Shown one piece after another: positions 8,453 through 15,123 of a DNA stretch of 24,268 nt. The number at the start of each line of letters is the position of its first letter. Position 1 is the stretch's first letter. The DNA lies in the NCBI GenBank assembly GCA_035541255.1, contig DATKNR010000106.1:1-24268 (forward strand), in the 5' to 3' direction. A model generated the notes under the pieces. That model saw only the letters and a list, made by a program, of their open reading frames with translations. It had not been told where the DNA came from and made no database searches. A program made the position numbers and the translations under genes. Origin of the DNA: JOPF136 sp035541255 (lineage in GTDB: Bacteria; Acidobacteriota; Terriglobia; Acidiferrales; UBA7541).

Positions 8453-9667
8453 TCAGCCGGCCAGATTGCGGCGGACGATGAGACAGGTGAGATCGTCGTG
8501 CTGCGGGGCGGCGCCGACGAAGCCATCGAGGACTCGAGCGACGTGGGCGAGGATATCCGCGGCCGAACTGGAGGCGTCGCAGGGCACCAGCACGCTCTTC
8601 AGGCGGGCTTTGCCGAATTCCTCGCCTTTTGAGTTGACGGCCTCCACGAATCCATCCGTGTAGATGACGAGCAATTCCCCCGGGGCGAGACGACCGGAGC
8701 CGGAGGGGAAAGGCTCGTCGAGTTCGATGCCAAGGGGCAAGCCGCCCTCGCAGAGTTCACTGACTTGTCCGGAAGTCGAGCGGATGATCGCGGGATGATG
8801 TCCGGCGCTGGTGTACTGCAAATCGCCGGTGCGGGGATCGAGTTCGGCGAGGAAGGCGGTGATAAACCGCAGGCCGTTCTGGCTGTTTTCGCAAACGTAG
8901 CGGTTGAGGCTGCGGACCAGGTCGGCGAGCGAGCTGCCCGTGGCTTCGATGGCGCGCAGGCTGGCCTGAAAAGTGGCCATGAGCAGAGCAGCGGGGACGC
9001 TCTTGCCCGCGACGTCGGCAACCACGAGGAGCAGATTGCCGCTGGCCGCGCCCGGCGTGGTGGCGTCAGCGCCGGCCGCGCCGCGAGGAATCGTGTCGTA
9101 ATAATCCCCCGCGACCGTGTTGGCAGGACGGGTGAGAAAGGCGATGTCGTAGCCGGGGACGTCGGGTGGTTTCTCGGGCACGAGCCAGCGCTGGATATCG
9201 CGGGCGATTTCGAGATCGCGCTTCATGGTGACGCGATCGGCCAGCTCCAGAGCGAGAAGCATGAACAGGAGAATGACGCCGGGACTCAGGATACCCATGG
9301 AGACGACGACCACGCTTCCATGCTCGCTCTCGTACTGAAAGGATGTGAACAACATGGTGGCCACGGCGAGGAGCAGGAGGACACGCCGTGCGGGGCTGAG
9401 CTTCATGAGCATGGCCCAGAAGAGCGCGCCGGCGGCGCGGAAAGGGCGCTGCCAGCGTTTGCTGCGCTCGATGCCCTCCCAATCCACTTCGCGGGAGTAG
9501 AGGCCGTAGCTGGTGCGCGCTTCGGACTGAAACTGTGTCCAGAGATCAGAGACGCGGATACCTTCCGTAACGCGCTGCCAGAAAGATCGGACGCCTCCAG
9601 TGGCGCGGCCGGCTTTGTAGGACGCGGAAGCGCGCGAACCGCCCGCGGATGACGAATTTGCGGACAT
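8453..9667 (-). CDS. Membrane-anchored RsbU/SpoIIE-type PP2C phosphatase
   Basis: Serine/threonine phosphatase of the SpoIIE/RsbU (PPM) type, expected to dephosphorylate a STAS-domain anti-sigma antagonist. The product has 404 residues. About 90 N-terminal residues precede two hydrophobic helices (around 95-110 and 120-142). A short coiled linker (RDLEIARDIQRWLVPEKPP) leads to the catalytic domain. Metal-binding motifs are AGDYYD (187-191), VADVAGKS (217-223), YTDGF (337-341) and the C-terminal HDDLT (390-394). The second motif reads GKS where most relatives have GKG. No HAMP, GAF or PAS sensor domain is visible. The ATG at 9667 is preceded directly by an in-frame GTG, and neither has a clear ribosome site. 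A STAS protein that could be its substrate is encoded at 20430-20774. Confidence 0.88.
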   Translation of the reverse strand: MSANSSSAGGSRASASYKAGRATGGVRSFWQRVTEGIRVSDLWTQFQSEARTSYGLYSREVDWEGIERSKRWQRPFRAAGALFWAMLMKLSPARRVLLLLAVATMLFTSFQYESEHGSVVVVSMGILSPGVILLFMLLALELADRVTMKRDLEIARDIQRWLVPEKPPDVPGYDIAFLTRPANTVAGDYYDTIPRGAAGADATTPGAASGNLLLVVADVAGKSVPAALLMATFQASLRAIEATGSSLADLVRSLNRYVCENSQNGLRFITAFLAELDPRTGDLQYTSAGHHPAIIRSTSGQVSELCEGGLPLGIELDEPFPSGSGRLAPGELLVIYTDGFVEAVNSKGEEFGKARLKSVLVPCDASSSAADILAHVARVLDGFVGAAPQHDDLTCLIVRRNLAG

Positions 9668-9733
9668 CACGGCGAGTGTATCACGCAGGTTACGGCCGTC
9701 TGGATATCCACGCGGGAGGCGCGAGGGGGAGAT

Positions 9734-9790
9734 GCCGGCCTAAAGCCTGCCTGCCATGCCTCCGGCAGGCGGGCGGCAGGCAGAGCCGGC
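9734..9790. repeat. REP-like nested palindrome
   Basis: This element lies in the 148-bp gap between dinB and the phosphatase gene. The outer GCCGGC copies (9734-9739, 9785-9790) enclose GCCTGCC/GGCAGGC pairs: 9745-9751 with 9775-9781, and 9749-9755 with 9764-9770. It can fold as a long hairpin on either strand. Read on the minus strand it is followed by CTTTA, so it might also end dinB transcription. The form resembles interspersed REP-type elements, but no second copy occurs in this window. Confidence 0.55.
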
Positions 9791-9815
9791 GCCACACCGC
9801 AAGAGCCACTGCGTG

Positions 9816-11060
9816 TTAGCGGCGGGGCTTGCGCATGGAGCCGCCGAGCTGGAGTTTATCGAAACCGAAGCGCTCGCGGAGGCTATCGGAGGCGCGGGCG
9901 AGCTTTTCCAGTTTTTCGCGGCGGGCGGGATCGAGCAGCTCGAGCTGCCGCTCGCCGTGTGAGAGCGAAGTCAGCGAAACTCCGACGAGGCGGACGCGGC
10001 GGCGCGAATCGCGATGGTGGACGAGAAGCTCGTGGGCGACGCGGAAAATGTCCTGGTCGAGATCGGTGGGCGCGGGCAGAGTGCGGGCGCGCGTGATGGT
10101 TTCAAATCCGGCGTAGCGAAGGACCAGCGTGATGGTGCTGGCGAACTGGCGCGCATCGCGAAGGCGCTTGGCTGCTTTCTGGCAGAGGTGGCTGAGCGTG
10201 GACTCGATGACGGCGGAATCGTCGACATCTTCGGAAAATGTGTGATGGTGCGAGATGGATTTGGCTTCGGCGTCTTCGAGGAAGTGATAGGTGTCTTCAC
10301 CGCGGGCCTTGCGATAGAGCGCGGTGCCCCACTGGCCGAAGATTTCCTCGAGACGCTCGCGGGGATAGGCGGCGAGCTGGGCGACGGTCTCGATGCCCAG
10401 TCCGTGGAGCGCGGCTTCCGTGACTTTGCCGATGCCGGGAATTTTGCGGACGGCGAGGAGAGCAAGGAAGGCGGCTTCGCTGCCGGCGGGAATCCACAGC
10501 AGGCCGGCGGGTTTGGCCTGGTCGGAGGCCACCTTGGCGACGAGGCGGGTGCGCGCGATGCCGATGGAAGACGGGAGATTGGTTTTCGTCTTGATTTCCT
10601 GGCGGAGGCGATGCGCCGCAGCAAGGGGATGGCCGAGGAGGCGCTCGCTGCCGGCGAGATCGAGATAAGCCTCGTCCACGGAAGCCATTTCGACACGCGG
10701 GGAGTATTGGGCGAGGATGGCGGCGATGCGGTCGCTCCACTCGGAATAGCGCTCGTGTCGCGGTTCGAGGAAGACGGCGTGCGGGCAGAGGCGTCCGGCA
10801 GTGCGGAGAGGCATGGCGGACTGGATGCCGTAACGGCGAGCTTCGTAGCTGGCTGCGGAGACGACGCCGCGCTGGTTGGGCTGGCCGCCGACGACTACCG
10901 GCTTGCCGCGAAGATCAGGACGGTCGAGCAGCTCGACGGAGACGAAGAAGGCGTCCATATCCACGTGGAGAATCGTGGTAGCGCCCTCGGAGGAGGACAC
11001 GCCGGCATCCGCAGAAGCTGCGGTTTCCCGTTTGGCGCGGAAACTGGAGAGTTTCGGCAT
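9816..11060 (-). CDS. dinB: DNA polymerase IV (Y-family translesion polymerase)
   Basis: Error-prone Y-family polymerase that copies past DNA lesions. The product has 414 residues. About 28 residues of low-complexity N-terminal extension precede the palm domain. Catalytic acids are Asp34 (ILHVDMDAFF) and Asp129/Glu130 (ASVDEAYLDL). The thumb helix-hairpin-helix region reads IPGIGKVTEAALHGLGI and the little finger follows to the C-terminus. The usual beta-clamp motif (QLxLF-like) appears as QLELL, about 40 residues before the end. Start oddity: the ATG at 11060 has AGAAGG only 1 nt upstream, which is too close for normal spacing, so a GTG further in may be used. The gene follows prmC by 27 bp on the same strand and is probably co-transcribed with it. 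Confidence 0.93.
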   Translation of the reverse strand: MPKLSSFRAKRETAASADAGVSSSEGATTILHVDMDAFFVSVELLDRPDLRGKPVVVGGQPNQRGVVSAASYEARRYGIQSAMPLRTAGRLCPHAVFLEPRHERYSEWSDRIAAILAQYSPRVEMASVDEAYLDLAGSERLLGHPLAAAHRLRQEIKTKTNLPSSIGIARTRLVAKVASDQAKPAGLLWIPAGSEAAFLALLAVRKIPGIGKVTEAALHGLGIETVAQLAAYPRERLEEIFGQWGTALYRKARGEDTYHFLEDAEAKSISHHHTFSEDVDDSAVIESTLSHLCQKAAKRLRDARQFASTITLVLRYAGFETITRARTLPAPTDLDQDIFRVAHELLVHHRDSRRRVRLVGVSLTSLSHGERQLELLDPARREKLEKLARASDSLRERFGFDKLQLGGSMRKPRR

Positions 11061-11087
11061 ACCTTCTGAGCACCCCGGCTCCCGGAC

Positions 11088-11999
11088 TTACGCGCGCAGA
11101 GCGGAGACGACGCGCTCAATTCCGGCCAGATCCTTCGTGACGGAAATATCCTTCCAGAATTCATCGAACAGTGCGCGGACTTCGGGAGCCTGTCCGGCGC
11201 CGACTTCGAGAACGAGAACGCCTCTCGCCGCGAGGACTTTCTCCGCCTGGCGGATGAGCGGCCGGAAAACTTCCAGACCTGTTTCTCCGGCGAGGAGGGC
11301 TTCGCGTGGCTCGTGCTCGCGAAGTTCGCGCGCGAGATTTTCGAATTCGGGGCGGGCGACGTAGGGAGGATTCGAGACGATCAGATCGAACGGCACGGCG
11401 TTCTCGTGTTCGCCGCCGAGCAGGAACGGCGTGAGCAGGCTGGCCTCCATGAATTCGATGCGCGCTTCGAGATCGTAGCGGACGGAGTTGCGCCAGGCAA
11501 TGGCGAGGGCGGCACGCGAGATGTCCGTAGCCCAGACGCGCGCCTGGGGAATTTCCCGCGCGAGAGCGACGGCGAGACAGCCGGAGCCTGTGCCGACGTC
11601 GACAATGCGAAGCGTGCGGCCATGGCGTTCCCGGCGGAGAGACTCCTCGGATTGCCCGGGCTGGAGTCTGGCCTTCAGACGTTCGAGAGCGACTTCGACG
11701 ACGTGCTCGGTTTCCGGCCGCGGGATCAGGACGCCAGGGCCGACGCTGAACTCGATGCCCCAGAATTCCTGCTTTCCGGTGAGGTATTGCGTGGGCGTCC
11801 CCGCGGCACGGCGCGCGACCATGCGGAAGAAACTCTCCGCTTCGGCCGGAGGAACTTCGGCTTCGGGATGGGCGTAGAGCCAGGCGCGATCGCGGCCGAG
11901 GGCGTGCTCGAGGAGCAGCTCGGCGGCGAGGCCGTGCGAGGGAACGCTCGCGCTCTGCAGCTCCGCCATGGCCCGTTGCAGGATGGTCCGGACGTCCAT
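11088..11999 (-). CDS. prmC: Release factor glutamine methyltransferase
   Basis: Methylates the glutamine of the GGQ motif in release factors RF1 and RF2, using S-adenosylmethionine. The product has 303 residues. A helical N-terminal domain (about 1-75) includes the conserved PTQYLTGKQEFWG. The Rossmann methyltransferase domain shows the SAM loop VDVGTGSG (133-140) and the substrate motif NPPY (210-213) that positions the glutamine. Start: the ATG at 11999 has GGAG 12 nt upstream and matches family length. The ATG at 12017 and a GTG at 12035 are in frame but have no well-spaced ribosome site. It lies 63 bp downstream of prfA, the gene for its substrate, which is the classic arrangement. Confidence 0.93.
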   Translation of the reverse strand: MDVRTILQRAMAELQSASVPSHGLAAELLLEHALGRDRAWLYAHPEAEVPPAEAESFFRMVARRAAGTPTQYLTGKQEFWGIEFSVGPGVLIPRPETEHVVEVALERLKARLQPGQSEESLRRERHGRTLRIVDVGTGSGCLAVALAREIPQARVWATDISRAALAIAWRNSVRYDLEARIEFMEASLLTPFLLGGEHENAVPFDLIVSNPPYVARPEFENLARELREHEPREALLAGETGLEVFRPLIRQAEKVLAARGVLVLEVGAGQAPEVRALFDEFWKDISVTKDLAGIERVVSALRA

Positions 12000-12062
12000 T
12001 TGATGAAAATGCTCCATCGGCAACGCCGACTGCACCTCCGTGCGGCACAGAACGGCGAGGAA

Positions 12063-13148
12063 TCACACTTCGGCCAATTCCTGCTTCAGGCGTTCCGCCT
12101 CGTAGTGCGTGACGAGCGCGTCCACGAGCGGCGCCAGTTTTCCGTCCATTACGTCGGTGAGCTGGTGGAGAGTGAGGCCGATGCGATGGTCGGTGACGCG
12201 GTTCTGGGGAAAATTGTAGGTTCGGATTTTTTCCGAGCGGTCGCCTGTTTTGATCTGGCCGCGGCGCTCGGCGACGATGGCTTCGTGCTGTTTGTTCTGC
12301 TCCAGTTCGTACAGCCGGGCGCGCAGGACGCGCATGGCCTTCTCGCGGTTCTTGATCTGCGATTTCTCGTCCTGCTGGGAAACAATGAGGCCGGTGGGCA
12401 GATGGGTGATGCGGACGGCGGAGTAGGTAGTGTTGACGGACTGGCCGCCGGGGCCTGAAGAGCAAAAGGTGTCGATGCGGATGTCCTTCGGCTCAATTTT
12501 GACTTCGATTTCGTCGGCTTCCGGAAGGACGGCGACGGTGGCGGCGGAGGTATGCACGCGGCCCTGCTGCTCGGTTTCCGGGACGCGCTGCACGCGGTGA
12601 ACGCCGCTCTCGTACTTCAGCTTCGAATAGACCTTTTTGCCGGAGATGGAGGCGGTAATTTCCTTCAGGCCGCCCAGCGAGGAGGGGGAGCTTTCGAGCA
12701 CTTCGGCGCGCCATCCCTGGGATTCGGCGAAACGGGAGTACATGCGGAAGAGCTCGGCGGCGAACAGAGCGGCCTCGTCGCCTCCGGTGCCGGCGCGGAT
12801 TTCGAGGATGATGTTCTTCTCGTCGTTGGGGTCGCGGGGGACGAGCAGGCGCTTCAGCTCTTCTTCCACCCGGTCGCGCTGCGTGGTGAGCTGGCGTTCC
12901 TCGTCGTGAGCGAGCTGCTTCATCTCCGCGTCGCTCGACTCCACCTGGAGCTGCTTGGCGTCCACGAGGCCCTGCTCGAGCTTTTTCCACTCGCGGTACT
13001 TCTCCACAATTTCGCCGAGCTCCGCGTGGGCCTTCGCCAGCTTCTGGAGGCGGGAGGAATCGGAGGCGAGGTCCGGCGAGGCGAGCTCCTCGGTAAGCTC
13101 GTCGTAGCGAGACTCGATCTGGCGCAACTTGTCGAACAGCGAAGGCAT
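12063..13148 (-). CDS. prfA: Peptide chain release factor 1
   Basis: Ends translation at UAA and UAG. The product has 361 residues, the normal RF1 length. The N-terminal helical domain (1-100) is followed by the codon-recognition domain with the PxT tripeptide, here PET (190-192) in RVPETEQQGRVHTS. RF2 would have SPF at this place. The catalytic loop GGQ is at 234-236 (SSGPGGQSVNTT). Start choice: of two close ATGs (13154 and 13148), the second has GGAG 8 nt upstream and gives the standard MPSLFDKL N-terminus. A promoter-like sequence lies 143 bp upstream, so prfA can be transcribed independently of thyX, probably with prmC and dinB downstream. Confidence 0.97.
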   Translation of the reverse strand: MPSLFDKLRQIESRYDELTEELASPDLASDSSRLQKLAKAHAELGEIVEKYREWKKLEQGLVDAKQLQVESSDAEMKQLAHDEERQLTTQRDRVEEELKRLLVPRDPNDEKNIILEIRAGTGGDEAALFAAELFRMYSRFAESQGWRAEVLESSPSSLGGLKEITASISGKKVYSKLKYESGVHRVQRVPETEQQGRVHTSAATVAVLPEADEIEVKIEPKDIRIDTFCSSGPGGQSVNTTYSAVRITHLPTGLIVSQQDEKSQIKNREKAMRVLRARLYELEQNKQHEAIVAERRGQIKTGDRSEKIRTYNFPQNRVTDHRIGLTLHQLTDVMDGKLAPLVDALVTHYEAERLKQELAEV

Positions 13149-13249
13149 TTCCATCACTCCCTGAACAGCCATACGCACACAATCGTGGAACAAGAGACTT
13201 GGGGACACTTCCGGATGGCTCCGGCTATCGCGGAGCGGACGGCGACCAG

Positions 13250-13270
13250 CTAATAGAAGCGGCTGAGCAT
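13250..13270 (-). other. Six-codon upstream ORF in the prfA leader (MLSRFY)
   Basis: On the minus strand an ATG at 13270 opens a six-codon frame that closes with UAG at 13250. It lies inside the leader expected from the promoter at 13291-13320. There is no strong ribosome site and such short frames are common by chance, so this is recorded only as a possible leader peptide. Confidence 0.15.
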
Positions 13271-13290
13271 CACGACAATCTCTTGGATGC

Positions 13291-13320
13291 AGGATAGCGG
13301 CGCGGGGAACACGCTGTCAA
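13291..13320 (-). promoter_or_regulatory. Sigma-70-type promoter for prfA-prmC
   Basis: Minus strand: a perfect -35 TTGACA (13320-13315), an 18-bp spacer, and -10 TATCCT (13296-13291, 4 of 6). It is placed between the thyX stop and prfA. The expected leader is about 135 nt. Confidence 0.6.
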
Positions 13321-13355
13321 ACGACCGGTGCGGGAGGCGTGCCCGGGCGCGGGGG

Positions 13356-14891
13356 CTAGATGCGGCGCAGGGTGGCGGGAAAATCCTGCCAGACCTTGAC
13401 GCCGCAGAAGTGAGAGCCTTCCGTGCAGATAGGCGTGGTGATGCCGGCGCGGAGATGGCATGGCGGTCCGATGTAGCGAGCCAGGGCGGGATGGACGGCG
13501 CGCACCTGTTCAAGCTCTTCCATGGAGGTCTGATAAATCTCCTCCTGCGCGTTGAAGCAGGTGCGCATGGTCCATTTGTGGAGCAGGTGGAGCAGCGAGC
13601 CGGATTCGACCAGACGAATGGCCTTGGCGTTGGGGAGGAGATAGAGCGCGTCTTCGAGAGAGACGCCGCGGCCGACCAATTCGTTCTTGGCGCGCCAGGC
13701 ATCGTCCAGCGCGCGTTCGTAGGCTTCGCGGGCGCGGGGATTTCCGCGGATGAGCATGGGGACGATGGCATCCGGCTCGCGCGTGTCGGCGAGAGTGAGC
13801 AACGGACGCGCGCCGGGGACCATGCGGTGGCGCTGGTCTTGGCTGTCGGCCGTGTGCGAGATTTTCTTCGCAAACGTGTAACTCGCATTTTCGAGCGAAC
13901 GCATCATGGGCGCGTGGACGCCGATATCGAGCGTCTGGAGCCGGTAGGGATTGCGCGCGGGATTCATTACGCGGTCGATGGCTTCGGCGTCGGGGCAGGC
14001 GTCGCGAGTGAGGCCGACGACGGCGCGGTAGGCATCCGCGATCACTTCCGGCGCGCGCGCGGAGAAATCCAGGAGCTTTGAGGTGCGGGCATCCAGACGG
14101 GTGTCGAATTCGCGGGCGAACGCGGTGCCGTCCGACTTCGGAAGTTTCCATTCGGGGAGGTCTTCGAGAGGGGAGTTGCCGAAGCGGTCGAAGAACTGGG
14201 CGTCCACTTCACGAACGCGCTCGACCATCGCGCCGACAACAGCGCGCGATTCCGCGGGAGTGTCGCAGGCATTCTGCATGCGCCACAGGCGGTGCAGGAC
14301 GATGCCGGAGAGCGTGTGAACCATGGTGGTGAACGCGGCGACCGGGAGGATGTAGCGGGCGACTTCAAAGGCGCGCTTTTCCGCCTGCTTGGCGACTTTG
14401 TCGCGGCGCTTGGGGTGCGACATGGTGCCGATGTGCCAGATGTCGGAGAGGATGGCGTGCGCATCGGGCACGAGCAGCCCGGTGATTTCGCGGTAGGCGT
14501 CCCAGGCCCGCGCGATAGCGGCTTCGTAGATGGCGCGCTCGGCGGAGCCGAACCGCGGCGACTCCGCGGGGATGAAGGCGCGTGCGCGGTCCATGCGCAC
14601 GTAGCGCTGCGACTGCTGCTCGGAATTGTAGAAGGGATGCGCGTGGAGGAACGACCAGACGAATTGCCGGCTGATGTTTTCCAGGCCGAATTCGAAGTGA
14701 GCGTGCTGGAAAACGGTGTGATGCCCCGCATAGAAGGTGGCGGCGCCGATGGTGAGCCGTTGTTTATCGGTGATGTCGGCCGGGGAGATGAGCCGAGCCG
14801 CGTAGCAGGTTCGCGCCGCGGCAATGGCGGAGTCGTAGGGCTGGGAGAACCAACTGCGGAGAGTGACGCGGGGCGCCGCGGTTTCCACCAA
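13356..14891 (-). CDS. thyX: Tandem-domain FAD-dependent thymidylate synthase-like protein
   Basis: ThyX enzymes methylate dUMP to dTMP using FAD and methylene-tetrahydrofolate. At about 511 residues this is twice the usual ThyX length and carries two Thy1-like halves. The first half has ARTCYAAR (about 28), the GHHTVFQHAHFEF core (about 56-68), ISRQF, the end of the signature as SEQQSQRY (90-97), and YILP (180-183). The second half has ENASYTF (334), QDQRHRM (351-357), a GVSLEDALYLLP stretch (to 420) and NAQEEI (447-452). Neither half has the full RHRxxSxNExSxRY signature. A C-terminal tail carries Cys478, His479, Cys489, His494 and Cys496. Start: the TTG at 14891 has GGAGAG about 6-8 nt upstream. 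Codons between it and the ATG at 14942 look non-coding, but ATG 14942 or GTG 14888 cannot be excluded. Confidence 0.82.
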   Translation of the reverse strand: MVETAAPRVTLRSWFSQPYDSAIAAARTCYAARLISPADITDKQRLTIGAATFYAGHHTVFQHAHFEFGLENISRQFVWSFLHAHPFYNSEQQSQRYVRMDRARAFIPAESPRFGSAERAIYEAAIARAWDAYREITGLLVPDAHAILSDIWHIGTMSHPKRRDKVAKQAEKRAFEVARYILPVAAFTTMVHTLSGIVLHRLWRMQNACDTPAESRAVVGAMVERVREVDAQFFDRFGNSPLEDLPEWKLPKSDGTAFAREFDTRLDARTSKLLDFSARAPEVIADAYRAVVGLTRDACPDAEAIDRVMNPARNPYRLQTLDIGVHAPMMRSLENASYTFAKKISHTADSQDQRHRMVPGARPLLTLADTREPDAIVPMLIRGNPRAREAYERALDDAWRAKNELVGRGVSLEDALYLLPNAKAIRLVESGSLLHLLHKWTMRTCFNAQEEIYQTSMEELEQVRAVHPALARYIGPPCHLRAGITTPICTEGSHFCGVKVWQDFPATLRRI

Positions 14892-14953
14892 CGAAGACTC
14901 TCCGGATTGTGCCCCGGGTGGAAGTGATGGGCTCGCAGCCATTGCCAATGAGG

Positions 14954-14959
14954 ATTCTA
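14954..14959 (-). promoter_or_regulatory. Possible -10 element for thyX
   Basis: The minus strand reads TAGAAT (5 of 6 to consensus) without a recognisable -35. A transcript from here would start about 5 nt before the ATG at 14942 and about 55 nt before the TTG at 14891. That is one reason for preferring the TTG. Confidence 0.3.
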
Positions 14960-15009
14960 CACCGATTGCGGAACGGGAAAGCGTCCCCGCGGCGGTGGCG
15001 CAATCGTTC

Positions 15010-15097
15010 TTCATCCAAATTGGCCCCCGGCAGGAGTGTCCCAGCGCATGTTTCCACCAAATTGGTTCTCGACAACCGCACAGGTGCGGCATCTATT
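15010..15097 (+). promoter_or_regulatory. Promoter of the decarboxylase gene with two upstream CCAAATTGG boxes
   Basis: The -35 TCGACA (15069-15074, 5 of 6) is followed by a 17-bp spacer and -10 TCTATT (15092-15097, 4 of 6). Upstream are two identical near-palindromic boxes CCAAATTGG at 15015-15023 and 15057-15065. Each is preceded by TTC and two variable bases. The boxes are exactly 42 bp apart, four helical turns, and the second ends 3 bp before the -35. The arrangement suggests an activator or repressor site. Confidence 0.5.
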
Positions 15098-15123
15098 CGT
15101 ACCTGCGAGGAGATCCTCCGATC

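Noticed and set aside
14863..15123. N-terminal extension of the decarboxylase frame
   Set aside because: It crosses the promoter and repeat boxes, overlaps the thyX start, and has no ribosome site. The family-like sequence begins after 15124.
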